A stretch of DNA of 64,000 nucleotides from Kuschelorhynchus macadamiae (GCA_030620095.1 JAUTXW010003831.1:368001-432000), one strand, 5' to 3'; positions 39,945 to 51,925 are shown, numbered from the stretch's first letter. Made by a program: numbers and translations. The notes: generated from the letters alone by a model not told the origin.

Positions 39945-40125
39945 ACTTACCTGATTCGACCAATAACCCAGTTGCGGCCATGGGGTCATCCTGTCCCTCT
40001 CCCAATGGAGCAGTATCCTCCAAAACGTCTGTTGAACAATAGGGAAACCCCACGAGAATTCCGTTTTGTATCTGGAAAGATATTAAGATCAGAAAAGCCC
40101 GAAGGTCAAGTTCTTTAATGTGCAC
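39945..40125 (-). other. Exon-like segment ending in a splice donor
   Basis: The minus strand has an open frame (DVLEDTAPLGEGQDDPMAAT near its middle) running to CAG then GTAAGT at 39950-39945, an excellent donor match. Base composition is much richer in GC than the surroundings. The protein is not recognised, and no acceptor has been identified. Confidence 0.3.
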
Positions 40126-40169
40126 AGTCCTCCCCGGTCACGTACCCCATAAAACTGTGCCGGCCAAAG

Positions 40170-40880
40170 ATGAAAAGTGTAGTAGGGAACCTACCTGAGC
40201 TAGACATGCTGAAAAATCGGGGTGCGCTTAAGACCCTGATTAGTAGTACTCATTTTTGTGAAATCTTGAAAACTTTGCCTCTGGCTATAATTCCTGCTCC
40301 TTTTGAGTGCCCTTCCCTGGCCACGCAACCCATTAACCCAGAAGTTGCTGGTGCGGACGTTGTAGTCCGACATCCCGAGAATCCGTCGGCCTCAGAATAT
40401 CCGGGTGCCGAGTGGAGACGGTCCCCCTACAGGGTGGCCAAAACATCGAAAAGTGGAAAATTACCAAACTCGACTAGAGGAGTTGATTCGATCTTCTGCC
40501 CTCCTTGTGTTCCTCAAAAGGACCCTGGAAGGGTGGAAGATGTTCAGGGTGGTTTTATCTACCCCTTGACTTTTAAATTTCCCCTCGGAAGTGACCCTTT
40601 TGATGTTCGTTCTCCCAATGGGGACTGTAGTATCTGCAACAGTTTAGGGGAGCCACCTAAGACGTTATATTCCCGGTTCATCGACAAATTCAAGACCCAC
40701 AGGATCAGACGACGTTCTATATCTAAAAAATCGCCCATTCCCTCTAGAACACTGAGATTTTGTGCCAAGAGGTGCCCCTTCTTGAGGATAATTCTATCCA
40801 ACGGGGCGTACGGGGTAGAATTAACAGTAACTTTAGAGTTAGCATTTAGTTTACACTTGAAAACGATTGGAGATAGTTAA
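40170..40880 (+). CDS. Unrecognised 236-codon ORF in a GC-rich block
   Basis: Open reading frame from an ATG at 40170 to 40880 in a block of clearly higher GC than its neighbours. It is rich in Pro, Ser and Arg, with a CPPC motif and an Arg-Arg-Arg-Ser run in its C-terminal third. I see no known domain, signal peptide or membrane segment. High GC lengthens open frames by chance, and a minus-strand frame (40801-40559) is also open, so coding status is uncertain. Its last codons overlap the family C terminus, which suggests cargo between PLE-like ends or a captured host exon. Confidence 0.3.
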   Translation: MKSVVGNLPELDMLKNRGALKTLISSTHFCEILKTLPLAIIPAPFECPSLATQPINPEVAGADVVVRHPENPSASEYPGAEWRRSPYRVAKTSKSGKLPNSTRGVDSIFCPPCVPQKDPGRVEDVQGGFIYPLTFKFPLGSDPFDVRSPNGDCSICNSLGEPPKTLYSRFIDKFKTHRIRRRSISKKSPIPSRTLRFCAKRCPFLRIILSNGAYGVELTVTLELAFSLHLKTIGDS

Positions 40881-40962
40881 CATTCGAATTGTTGTGAAAC
40901 TAAAATAATAAAGATAATGGAAATCCGACAGAACGATTTTAGTAGACATTTGTAGTTGTTTT
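40815..40962 (+). mobile_element. PLE-like family C terminus (sense)
   Basis: Inverted match of 37500-37660. It differs by an inserted GTTAACATTCGAATT-like piece between the ACGATTGGAGAT block and the TGTGAAAC block. Confidence 0.6.
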
Positions 40963-42626
40963 GCTTAATTCATCGTTTTATTACTTCCCATTTTATGAAT
41001 TTATTTATTTTTGCTTTCTTAGCTATAAATATGATTTGATTTTCGCTCATATCTCAAGTTTACTAATATTCTAAATTCCATCCAACTTCTGATGCATTTC
41101 CATGTAAAAAAGTGGTTGTGCGAGCAATATGCGTTTAAATAAAGGTGGCCGATTATTAGTCTTTAGCAAACTTTGAAAGGCGTATTGCACTCACAATCAT
41201 TTTTGTTTATATGCAATGCATCTTGACTTTCAATAGACTATAAGGACCAAATGAATTAAAAAATTTTAGGAAGTTTAGGGACCGAATTAGTTGAAAGTAG
41301 GATCGCAGTCAATCAGTGATACTGTCTCATCTTCTTGTTGCTATCCGCAATCCTCTACATTGAAAAGTGTTACTTAGCTTCATATTATGAGGTGTTTTTT
41401 TTTGGCGGAGAATGTTCAGTTTGAATGTTACAAATGGGTTGAGAGGTCAAAAATGTCTTTGTAAAAATTGTTTGTTATGATTTTACTTTTTTTTTAAGCA
41501 CGATTGCGGGACTAACCCTTGCTTAGGGGATAAAAAAATATGTAAGGGTTGACTTTTTGCTGAGAGGTGTACGATTTCAAATAGAAATAATGGAAAAATA
41601 AAAATTACTCCACCAAAATCGTTAAAGAAACATTTAAAGGGACTGAAAGAGTTTTGCTCAAAACTCGAAAATACTGACAAAATAGCTCTCTACAGTTTTC
41701 CGGAAAATGTAATGATTTTTCGTAAATTGAGTTTTAAAATGTTTACGTTCGGTACTTTGTTTAAAATCTTTACCCAATCATAGATAGTCAGGCTACAATA
41801 ATTTTGCCAAAATAGAACGTAGAACTTTGCCAAAAATTGCTTTTATAAGTTAATTGATTTCGTTTTTAAATTTAATCATTGGATGTTGATTTTATTTCGG
41901 TGTCAATTGAAGTATCAAGGAAAATTATATTACCTGTTTGAAAATCGCTAATGCTCCTTCAAGATAAGTACGTTTAGAATAACTTAATTATATGAACTGA
42001 AAAAAAAACGAGATTGAAAAACCTCAGATAGAGAGCCTATTAAAATGTTTTATTTGTATATCAGTAATGTTGTTAAAAAGAGCTGCAACATCTACACAAC
42101 TTAAAATAAATTTAGAGGCATAGAGCAGCAAAGACTCTGGATGCTGTAAATCTTTTTTGATATATGTAAATATCGACCATGCTCCAAGACCACTTGTTTT
42201 TCTTTAATCTCGTTTTGCTTATTTTGGTAAAAATTGACTAATGAAATTTAAAATTTACATAACTGAAATAACTTAAATTTAAAACAATACATAAAGACGA
42301 TCATTTCCGCTAAATATTTGCTATTCTGCATTTTTTTGTAGTTTTTGTTGCAATTTGTGCTCAGAGCGCTGGGCCATTGTTTTTTTCTGTGATTTATTTA
42401 CGATCATTTATAAGAAAACTACAGTGCAGATGGATTTTTGTTTAGGCTGGTTTTATCGCAGATCGTTGAAAACCGTAATTTGAGTGTTTTCACGCCTTGC
42501 GAGTATTTGAAATTACATTTTTTTAAAGAAAATATTCAGAAAAACTTTGATATAAGAAAAGTTAAACAAGTAGTAGATATGTATATTGACATATGTTTTT
42601 ATTTACTCACACCAATTATAATATAC

Positions 42627-42631
<5 letters not shown>
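40963..42631. other. AT-rich stretch, nothing recognisable
   Basis: Short ORFs only, without domains. Confidence 0.5.

Positions 42632-42685
<54 letters not shown>
42632..42685. repeat. (TA)n microsatellite
   Basis: TA tract next to the 3' (sense) terminus of the PLE. Confidence 0.97.
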
Positions 42686-42689
<4 letters not shown>

Positions 42690-44656
42690 ACTTTTACTCC
42701 TTCACGGATGGAAAAATACAATGTGTTTTCATTCCGGGTGTACATCCGTTCACTACTGTCGTTCTGAAAAGAACAGTTTTGCTGACGTTTCGCCAAAATC
42801 ACATTTGGCATTTTCGAAGCTTTCTTTCTCGCTTCCGAATAGAGACTGAAGTGTTGGTGACTGCGACGCTTCCTTTTATACCCTCACTCGGGGCCGAAGG
42901 TTATATCTGCGCAGGCGTTGGTCGTTATTTATATTTTCCGGATGGTGCTGTTGTTGTTGCGCTAATTGCGCTTGAGTTTTTGCGATTTTAGATTTGTCGA
43001 TTATTGTCTTCCATACTGTTGGTAGTTTTAATGATTCGTCCCTTTTATTCAAATCACCTTGTTTTTCAATTTCTATGGCTTCTCGGATTATTCTGGTCTT
43101 ATAATGTTCTATATTGGCAATCTCCCTACACCCATCGAAATTTATTTTATGGCCGGTTTCCTGATGATGTAGGAATAAAGCTGAGGTTGTTTGTTTATTT
43201 CTGATGCTATGCTAGTTTATGCTCTTCCACTTTTGCTGATATTCGCCTGTTAGTTTGCCCTACGTACAACTTTTCACAGTCCTGGCACGGAATACTGTAC
43301 ACTCCGTGGTTTTCCAGTTTGATTTTATCTTTTGGGTTTCCGAGTAGTTTACCTATAGTTGTTTGTGGCTTGTGTATTGTTTGTATGTTGTGTTTCCTCA
43401 GAATTCTTCCTATTCTGTCTGTTGTGCCTTTTACATATGGTAAGACTACTCGTTGCTTTTCCGGTTCATATTTTTTGTTGTTCGTTGTTCGGGAAACCTG
43501 TGCATTAATAGCTTTCTCTATGGTGCGATTTGTGTAGCCATTTTTCTTTAAAGCACTAGATATTACCTTAAGTTCGTTTTGTCTCGTCTGTGTTTCAGTT
43601 AGTCGCACGGATCTAGATATTAGAGTATTTGCCACAGCTTGAATTTGTGCTGGGTGATGATGTGATTTTGCATTTAAATATCTGTTATGCAGTTTTGTGA
43701 CCAAAACATCTAAAAATGGTAGTTTGTTGTTTTCCTCTAACTCTAGAGTAAATTGTATTCTGGGGTGGATTGAATTTACGTGAGTCAGAAATTTTTCGAG
43801 CTCTGCATGACCATGTTGCCATATAATAAATATGTCATCCACATAACGAATCCATAATTTGGGTTTTAAACTTGCTTTTTCAAGAGCTTCTTTCTCGAAG
43901 TATATCATAAATAAATTCGCAACTACTGGTGATAGCAAGGACCCCATTGGAGCACCATCCATTTGTTTATACATTTGCCCGTTGAAAGAAAAATAAGTAT
44001 TTTTGAGGCAATGCTCCGAGAGTTCTATTATATGTGCCTGGAAATCCTCGTTCATAGCAATCTTGTCCATTGCTTCGTCGATGGGAATACTGGGATATAA
44101 CGATTTGACATCTAGGCTTGCTATAATATCGTTTTTTTCAAGGACGATATCTCGTATAATTCGATTGAAATGCTCCGAGTTTTTTACGAATGAATCAGCT
44201 TTTTCTACAGTTGGTTGCATAATTTCAGAAAGGTATTTCTCCAGTTTTTGTAGCGGCGAATTAACAGCACTAACAATAGGTTTGATAGGCACCCCTGGTT
44301 TGTGTATTTTTGGTAAACCATAGAGTTTAGGACATCTGCTCGACTTTTCCCGTGGTATGATTTTTTGTTGAATTTCGGGGTTTATTGGTGAATTTTTTAT
44401 TTTATTTTTAATTGTTTTTTCTAGGTACGTTGTCGGGTCCCTTGGAACAGGCCTATAACAATTGTATTGTAGGATATCCTGCATTTTTTGTACGTAATCT
44501 TGAGCGTTTCCTTTATCTGCTGGAACCAACACTTCAGTCTCTATTCTGACGCGAGAAAGAAAGCTTCGAAAATGCCAAATGTGATTTTGACGAAACGTCA
44601 GCAAAAGTGTTCTTTTCAGAACGACAGTAGTGAACGGATGTACACCCGGAATGAAA

Positions 44657-44668
<12 letters not shown>
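42686..44668 (-). mobile_element. Penelope-like element, family A, 5'-truncated
   Basis: On the minus strand the order is: an antisense terminal fragment (about 44668-44530), a 5'-truncated RT/GIY-YIG reading frame, then the full sense terminal sequence (about 42865-42686). Both termini share ACGGATGTACACCCGGAATG and a GCCAAATGTGATTTTGGCG hairpin followed by AAACGTC. Inverted terminal fragments are characteristic of PLE insertions. (TA)n lies at both outer edges, and the right one holds the LTR element. Confidence 0.9.
42876..44526 (-). pseudogene. Penelope-type RT with GIY-YIG endonuclease, truncated and frameshifted
   Basis: The product would copy PLE RNA into DNA and nick the target with its GIY-YIG nuclease. 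PLE sequence begins at VLVPADKGNA (near 44526); codons before that come from the antisense terminus. RT motifs follow: YGLPKIHKPG, SLDVKSLYPSIP (catalytic Asp), APMGSLLSPVVANLF, and YVDDIFIIW (catalytic Asp pair, near 43840). The nuclease reads HGVYSIPCQDCEKLYVGQTN, then RRISAKVEEHK. At about 43207 the frame shifts by one; the rest of the nuclease (FLHHQETGHKI, then REAIEIEKQ) continues to a stop at 42876. Conserved residues up to the shift look intact, so this is a rather young copy. The N-terminal part is absent. Confidence 0.92.

Positions 44669-44695
<27 letters not shown>
44669..44695. repeat. (TA)n tract, left flank of the LTR element
   Basis: Short TA run ending at the LTR. The right flank continues as TA at 52681. 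The LTR element therefore split one (TA)n tract, with a TATA target duplication that cannot be told apart from the repeat. Confidence 0.95.
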
Positions 44696-44699
<4 letters not shown>

Positions 44700-45014
44700 A
44701 CACTTTTATTTCAAAAATTCACTTTTTAAAAATATTATTTATTCACTTAAAAATACTTTGTATAATTGTAAAACTTAAACCGTATAATTTGAAACTTAAA
44801 CTGACATAATAACAGTATCTGATATGAACTAACTAATATTTACAATTGGTGCTTAATTTATATGTTTTGAAATGATGAGGCAGCACCTTCAAGCTGTGAG
44901 AACTGCAACTCGAAAATACTGCTTGCAATGCATTCCTTGAAATGTTGAAATCGCCATATCCGTTCCCATGCGACTGAAGGTCAATGAATACACGTGGCTA
45001 TAACGGATATAACA
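44696..45014 (-). repeat. 3' LTR (in element orientation)
   Basis: 319 bp, TGTTAC...GATATAACA as written on the plus strand. Read on the minus strand, AATAAA signals lie near its downstream end (for example 44709-44704) and a TCAGT initiator-like site lies in its upstream part. Sequence appears the same as 52362-52680. Confidence 0.97.
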
Positions 45015-45026
45015 ACTCCCCCTTTT
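45015..45026 (-). promoter_or_regulatory. Polypurine tract
   Basis: AAAAGGGGGAGT on the minus strand, immediately upstream of the 3' LTR. This is the expected primer site for plus-strand DNA synthesis. Confidence 0.93.
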
Positions 45027-45067
45027 AGTCAAAAGTTAATACAATGTTTTAACTTTTGTAAAATCAC

Positions 45068-46934
45068 TTAAAGTTCGTCTTCGTCTTCTTCTTCGGCTTG
45101 GGGATGGATAGCTGGCCGTCTTCTCGCAAGAATACTGCTTAGTCTGCTCTTGACTGTCTTTCGCTGCAGTGGTCTGGGCGGAGGTGGTGAACCATCATCT
45201 AGTGGAGCCATGGTGATGCTGGGTAGTCTCTTACGACGACACTTACATAATATGTACAGGACGAGTAGGCTGGCTAGAAGTACTATTGTGATGATTGTGA
45301 ACCAAGACAAGTGTTTGTAGACAAAAGGTTGGTTTATTAGTTTGTCCAGTTCTTCTGAATATTGGTCTAGTTTGTGCTGAGCAATATTGAGATCTTCTAC
45401 ATCTATCTTGTTCAGTTTTAGAGGTTTGAGGTCTGGGATATGAAGCTTCGATGAGATGTGTTGGCAGCACTTGTATGGGATCAAAACTGGGTGGCTTTTG
45501 TAAGTAACGTTTTGATACTTGTCGATGATTGCCTTGGCGTGAACGCGTGTGCTCCCTATAAAGGCGTTACAATACGGTTGAAGTTTAAGGAGGGAATTGA
45601 CATTGATAATGTTCGTCTTGACTTCTCTTCCTTCACATTTGATAGTAACTGGTAATGGATCTGACACAGTAATCAACCAAAAGTTTAGGTCGATACCTTT
45701 GACGTTGTATCCTTTTGCCAGAAGAATTGATACTTGACATGTCTTAGGTAACTGGTTTGGTCCTCTAAGGAGCTGAGCTTCACAAATCGCTTCGCTGTCT
45801 ATTGGGTAGGGTAGAACATCTGAACAGATCTTTTGGTTTCGTCCTATTGATTTACAGCCTTCTAGGTTTTGAAAAGAAACGTATAACATTGAATCATCGT
45901 CCCGCGCTATATATTTTTGTGTTGTAGGAATTATATGGTGAAATTCTGTTCGATTATCCAACACAGGTATTGGATAAAGATGATATAAGGTATAGCTTTC
46001 AGGATTTACTAAAGGTATTTTTAAAATAAACACTACTTTAGTGTCTGATTGATATGCCTCAAGTTCGATAATCTCAACGTATTGTGCGAGTGTTGAAGAG
46101 TACACAGGTAGAGGTAGATTATTTTTTCTAAGAGATTGTGAAATTTCCTGAAGGGAACTAATCAGATCTCCTGGGGTTATTATTGAGCTATGTAAAATAT
46201 TTAGTCTAGCGAATGATATAGCATTTAGAGCGTCGTTAAGAAAGTTTTCTAGAAAGGAGTAACTCTCCATTAATGATTCACATAAGTCTAATGTTCTTAT
46301 TTGAGCATCGTAAAATGCAAGGTCATCAGATATGTCTATTATCGATTTATGGATTTCGATTATGTCTCGGTTAAATGTTTCTTCGTCTATTTGAAGTTTT
46401 TGTATTGATGCGTTAAAAGTTTTTATGACTGAAGTAGTAACCGATATCTGATTTTTAAGGAGGTTCTCGATATGTCTTTCGTCTTGGTTGACTTTATCAA
46501 TGCATTCATTGAAATATTCACCGTCTGAGGCATCGAGGTTTCCAGTTATGGATTTCCAGACCGTGCCAATTCCGTTAAATATTCCGCGCCTCTCCCTGTG
46601 ACTATATTTTTTCGTATCTGCGATTATTTCTTTATATTTTAAATTGACAGAATCGGATATTTGATTAAGCAGGCTAACGTGTGTTTGTATTTCGGATCTG
46701 AAAGATATCATTCTAGGCGAGTCAACGTTTATGAAGCCGTCTAGTAATCCTTCTAGGATTTTATCGTTATTCACGATAGCTTCTTTTATGTAAGAAAGAT
46801 CTTTATACACGAGGAGTGTCCATTTGTCGTTTGACACTTTGACAGAACCTTCTTCATGGAAGAATATTCCGAGTGTGTTGTTGATAGGTGTTATGGAAAA
46901 TTGGGACAGGCCTACCGAGAGCAGCCCGAGGAAT
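45068..46934 (-). CDS. env: Envelope glycoprotein of the LTR element (main exon)
   Basis: Membrane fusion glycoprotein, related to the errantivirus env/baculovirus F-like group. The frame is open from about 46960 to 45068 (630 codons) without stops. A hydrophobic signal-peptide-like segment lies at residues 9-20. A furin-type RERR site is at about residues 122-125, followed by a glycine-rich hydrophobic stretch (GIFNGIG) that fits a fusion peptide. A transmembrane segment (FTIITIVLLASLLVLYILC) lies near residue 552-570, then a cysteine/arginine-rich and acidic cytoplasmic tail. The first codons overlap the end of pol. There is no ATG in frame at the start: a splice acceptor at 46936-46935 indicates expression from a spliced RNA with the ATG in the leader. 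No damage seen. Confidence 0.9.
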
Positions 46935-46950
46935 CTGCAAAGAAGAATAT
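46935..46950 (-). promoter_or_regulatory. Splice acceptor for env RNA
   Basis: The minus strand reads a pyrimidine-rich run ATTCTTCTTTGCAG ending at 46935, just inside the env frame. Splicing here from the leader donor removes gag-pol. Confidence 0.75.
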
Positions 46951-46952
46951 TC

Positions 46953-49900
46953 TTATTCAAAATAGGGTTTTAACCTATCGAAGTTGACTTTAGATGACTG
47001 ATTTGTCCGAGGATTAAGAAGAATGGCGGAATTTTGAAACACTTGTGTAATTTCAAAAGGACCATTAAATTTGTTTTCGGATTTTGATTTTATTTGTGAC
47101 TCTTTGACGTATACCTTATCGCCAACTTTGTATTCGGGGATAGGAGATACGTGTTCGTCGAACCTGACTTTTGCTTTTTCTTTTTGTCTTTCTGTTTTTG
47201 CCCTAGCGATTTTGTAATAATATTCCATGCGGTTATTAAGATCTCGTATGTATTTCGATATTAATTTTTCCTGATTGTATAATGTTTCAGGTGGCCTACT
47301 TGACGTGTGACCGAAAATGAGTTCAAACGGAGTAAACCCGTGTGTTTTATTTTTAGTATTATTATAACAGATTACTGCATAGGGTAATACATTAAACGGA
47401 TGTTCTGTAGGGTTTTCTGCTACGTTCGCTCTAATCATTTCTGATAAGGTTGCATGGAACCTTTCGATGGACCCATTAGACTGGGGATGATTTACACTAG
47501 AGAATGTTAGTTTTGTGTTAAACAATTCACAAAGGTCTTTAACTAACGAGTTATCAAATTCACGCCCATAGTCACAATGTATTCTTAGGGGTGTTCCATA
47601 ATGCTGGAAAAATACTAATAGGGTATTTACAATCGTTGACGCTTTTTTGTCGTCTAGTGGGTAGGCCTGCGTGAACTTCGTAAGTTCGTCTCGAACTGTG
47701 AGTGCGTAATATCTGGTTGGATATTCGAAGATATCAATGTTTACTCTTTCAAACGGGGTTTTTGGGGTTTCCGTTATAACGAGTGGTGTACTTAAATTTT
47801 TCCGACATATTTTCACCTTCTGACATATTTCGCAGGCTTTAATTAATTTTTCAACATCTTTTGTTAAGTTCGGCCAATTATACTTTTCTCTTATGCGCCT
47901 GACTGTCTCGTTTATTCCCCGATGTAAATTGGTTTTGCCTGAATGGTAGTGTTCTAGAATTTGGGGAATTTCGTCAGCGTCTGGGGATCTTACAACGTTT
48001 TGACAGATTTTAAGTTTTATTTCTTTATCGGCAAAGATAAATGAGAACATTTCGAGAATGGGCAGTGCTAAATTATTTTCTACATAAAATGTTTTAGAGG
48101 GATCGAATTCATTTTGGGCCTTAAATAGAACATAGAACAGGTGTTGTGCTACAATTTCCGGGTCGAATGGTATTGGGATAATAAAGTATTTTCTATCTTT
48201 TACAGTTTTGCTAGAGGCAATGTTAACGCTCATGTTTTCAAAATGAATGTTTTCTTCGAAGATATCCTCGATTATTTTGTAATGCATTTCCTCTAGTTTG
48301 TTTTGCCAGAAAAAGGTAATAATTAATTTATGCGATTTATCTAAAAGCTGCGAATTTGAGAATTCGACTTTGGAATAGTCAATTATTGATCTCGTTTGGT
48401 AGAGATCTACAAATTTGTTATATTCTTGTGTGATGTGTTCGTCGTCTATTTCGACGGCATTTGGGTCTGGTTGACTTTGGTCGTCATTTTCGCTATCATT
48501 TTCGTTAGCGGCAAAAATGGCACATTTTGATTGGAAATTTGCGCATTTTTGGAAGTAATTAATCTTTATTCGGGATAGGGCGTCTGCATTTTTGTTTATC
48601 TTTCCGGGCTTATGTTCGATTTTATAGTTGTACTCTTCTAATTTTAGACGCCAGCGAGCAAGCCTACTACCAGGGTCCTTAATCGAAAAGAGCCAGGTTA
48701 ATGGCCGGTGGTCCGTAATAAGTGTAAACTTTCGTCCAAAAAGATAAGGGCGGAAATGTTTTACGGCCCATACAATTGCCAGTAGCTCCCTTTCGATGGT
48801 GGAGTATTTAGTTTCTGCGCTACAAAGTGTTCTAGATGCGAAAGCTATTGGTAGATCTTTTCCGACTGGCCCTTGTGACAGCACAGCGCCTATTGCGAAT
48901 GCGCTTGCGTCTGTAGTCAGGAGGAAGGTTTCCTCAAAATTAGGGTAGATGAGAATGGGGTCTGTAATTAGGGCTTTCTTTAGTTCTTCGAATGACTTTT
49001 TGCATTCAGAATCAAAGAGGAATGGGACGTCCTTTTTTAGGAGTTGGGTTAAAGGCTTGGACACTTTTGCGAAGTTCGGGATGAATCTGCGGTAATATCC
49101 CGCTAATCCCAGGAAAGACTTAATGTCCTTTGCATTTTTTAGTTCTGGGAAGTTTTTAATGCATTCTACTTTTGAGGGATTGGGTTTTACACCATCTTTC
49201 GTGACAAGATGTCCCAGATAAGCAACTTCCTTTCTCAAGAACTCACACTTATCGGGTTGGATTTTAAGATTTGCATTTCGGAGACGTTTAAAAACTTCCT
49301 TTAGTCGGTCTATATGTTCATGTATGGTGGGCGAGTAGACGATTATATCGTCCATGTATACAAGGCAACGCTCGTTTTGGATGCCCAAAAGAATGTTGTC
49401 CATGACACGCTGGAACGTGGACGGGGCATTCTTTAGACCGAATGGCATTCGGACGAATTCATAGCGTCCGTTATCGACTGAAAATGCTGTTTTAGGTATG
49501 TCATCGGGAGTGATCTCAATTTGATGAAAGCGGACGCGAGATCAAGCGTCGAGAAATATTGACATTTACCAAGTTGGTCCAATAAATCTGAAATATTTGG
49601 CAAAGGGTATTTATCGTCAATACTAAGATCATTCAGCTTTCTGTAGTCTATAACTACACGCCACTTTTGTTTCCCGGATGCATCGAGTTTTTTGGGTACC
49701 ACCCACACCGGTGAAGACCACGGTGAGATAGAGGGCCGGATAATTCCTTGTTCTAACATTTTTCCTATTTGTGTTTTCACCTCCTCTTTGTGTATCTGAG
49801 GATACCTATAAGATTTCGTCAATACAGGCTTTGCGTTGTTAGTCTCTATTACATGTTTGATTTCATTGGTGAACGTTAGCTTATCACCCTCAATATAAAA

Positions 49901-50698
49901 TATGTCAGAGTATTCTAAACAGAGGTTTGTGATCATCTCCTTTTCTTCGGAGTTAAGATGTTCCGTTCTTAGCTCATTTCGGATTATTTGTACTCTATCA
50001 ATTTGGTCGGACGCATAATCATCTTGAGTATTTAAGTTTAGTATGACGTCACTTGACGTGAATGGCTCTATAGAAAGATCGGAAAAATCTATGGATTTCG
50101 GGATGGCGTTTGCGTTTAAAATAGAAGTCATAAATTCGCCGTTTTCGTTAACATGTACAATCGCACTAGGTAGACGAACCTTTTCTTTTTCCTGAGCCTG
50201 AGCCGTTAACAGGGCGTCAGTATTTTTTAGATTACAGGTTAATTTGAATATTTTCTCTGTGCGGGCATCGATAGAGATTTTATTGTGTATCTCACTTTTA
50301 TGGACATTATTTGGGGTTGTAATAGCACCGACTTTGTGCAATGGAATCGTTTTAAAATTGGTTATTAATTTTTTTGATTTAAGATCGATTATGCATTCAT
50401 AATGCTCAAGAAAATCAAGTCCTAAGATGCCATCAAAATCGATATCTAGATTATAAATATACACTTTATGTGGGTTACCTATCTCAAAAGGGACAAGGGT
50501 GGATTCAAATATAGACAATTTTTGATTTGTTATGCCCTGAATAGTAACGTTTTCTGCTGTCCGATGGGGAAATCTCTTGACGGTGTTTTCTTTAAAAATA
50601 GATATCCCTGCTCCGGTGTCGATTAAAAGTTTGAAGGTATTTGAAGCATCGTTAATATAGTACAGGTTCTTGGGATTAACAGTAAGAAATGGGTTCAA
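46953..50698 (-). pseudogene. pol: pol: protease, reverse transcriptase, RNase H, integrase (one frameshift)
   Basis: First open part 50698-49433: aspartic protease LLIDTGAGISIF (DTG), then RT with WRVVIDYRKLND and YFSTLDLASAF (first catalytic Asp). Just after this the frame shifts by -1, near 49527. The second part (frame open to 46953, 831 codons from the Met at 49448) has YMDDIIVY, RNase H pieces (TTDASAFAIGAVLS, DHRPLTWL), the integrase zinc motif (HYH...CEIC), and the D,D,E core (NIDIFEY, HCDYGREF, NGSIERFHA). There is no ATG at 50698 (TTG). The frame is -1 relative to the end of gag, with an ATGA-like 4-nt overlap zone, so expression by -1 ribosomal frameshift is expected. Apart from the single shift all catalytic motifs are present. 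Confidence 0.92.
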
Positions 50699-51925
50699 AG
50701 GAACGCTTGTTCCGGAAAGTTCACATTGGGGTCGAAATCGTCTAAATTCATTGTCTGAATCTGACTCTGTAGTTCCAACATCGGGTCGATCGATTTGGTA
50801 ATGCTGTCCGGAGGGTGGTTCTTGTGAAGGGGAGACGGAAAATTTTGAAATTCTGAGCTGTCAAATTCTTCAGAATGACTTGTAAAAGTTTGGTCGTTTT
50901 GAATACAGTATTCTTGGTTTTCGAAGTTACTATCATCTTGAGAATACTCGTAATATTGGGGTTCTTCGTAATATGGGTTATCATAATTTACGTGGTGAGC
51001 TCTCTGTTGGTTTGGGTAAAAATTTGAGTTTCTCTGCATGATAGATAGATAGATATTGAGATGAAAATGTGTTGGGTCTGTTTTGCTGAGAAAAATGAGG
51101 TTGGCTGGAAGAAGGAAACTGTCTTTGGTAGTTTACGTTACCGCTATTTTGGGAATAACCAGGTTGGGACATTGGTTGTGTACGGCATTCTGGAGCTATG
51201 TGTCCGGTGCGTCCACATTTATGACATTTTATAATTTGTGGTAAAGGTTTCCTAATCGGTTGAGGAGGTTTCGGAGAATTTGGTTTGTTTATTTTTTGGT
51301 TTTCAAAATAGGAGAGCTGTAATTCTCTTCTAATGCGGGAGTGGGCCTCTAAAAGGTCTCCCGGGTTTCCTGCACGAATGATTTGGCCTAGACGAGGTTC
51401 TAGTCCAGTTAAAAGCGTATTTAAACTCATTGTTTCAATTAATCTGCTTTGTGCAGCTTTTTGATCATTAGTGAGGTTAGAAGCTTTTTGAATACTCGAA
51501 AGCATTTTTGCATTTAAAACTTGTAACCGATTATAAAATGTAAGGGCGGACTCGCCGGGAACTTGACGGAGTCTTTGAAGATCCTGTATAAGAGACGATA
51601 AGTCCCTTGAGTCGCCAAAATGGAGATTTAAAAGTTGTTTAATTTCGGTATATGTTCCTGGATTTCTCGAATTTACTAATTGTGCGGCTCTTCCTTTAAG
51701 TTTATTTTTTATGTGAATCGTTAACAAGAGTCTTTGATCCGCTGTTGCCATTTTATAGGCACAATCGCACGCGTTTAAAAAGGTACCTAAGGAGATTTGA
51801 TCGCCTTCAAATTCAGGCACTATAGAAAATATTTCGGATAGCCTGTAAGGCTCGATTTCTACTTCAGCACTTTGTGTTGTTTGCTGTGCAGCTGGTTGAA
51901 TTTGTTGAGAACGTGTTTCGGGCAT
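50695..51925 (-). pseudogene. gag: gag (one frameshift at a GATA repeat)
   Basis: Structural polyprotein that would package the RNA. It starts at an ATG at 51925 and is open for 314 codons, with a capsid-like region and one CCHC zinc knuckle (CHKCGRTGHIAPEC, Cys234-Cys247). At 51055-51040 there is a run of four GATA units. After it, the gag-like sequence (NQQRAHHVNYDNPYYEEPQY, Tyr/Asn/Gln-rich) is found in the next frame, to 50695. A change of one 4-nt unit accounts for the shift. The combined length of about 400 codons fits errantivirus gag. Whether the shift is real or an assembly error is open. Confidence 0.85.

Noticed and set aside
39941..39955. Possible U1 snRNA start (ACTTACCTG)
   Set aside because: Only the short 5'-splice-site complement matches. 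The following bases do not resemble U1, and a splice donor on the other strand explains it better.
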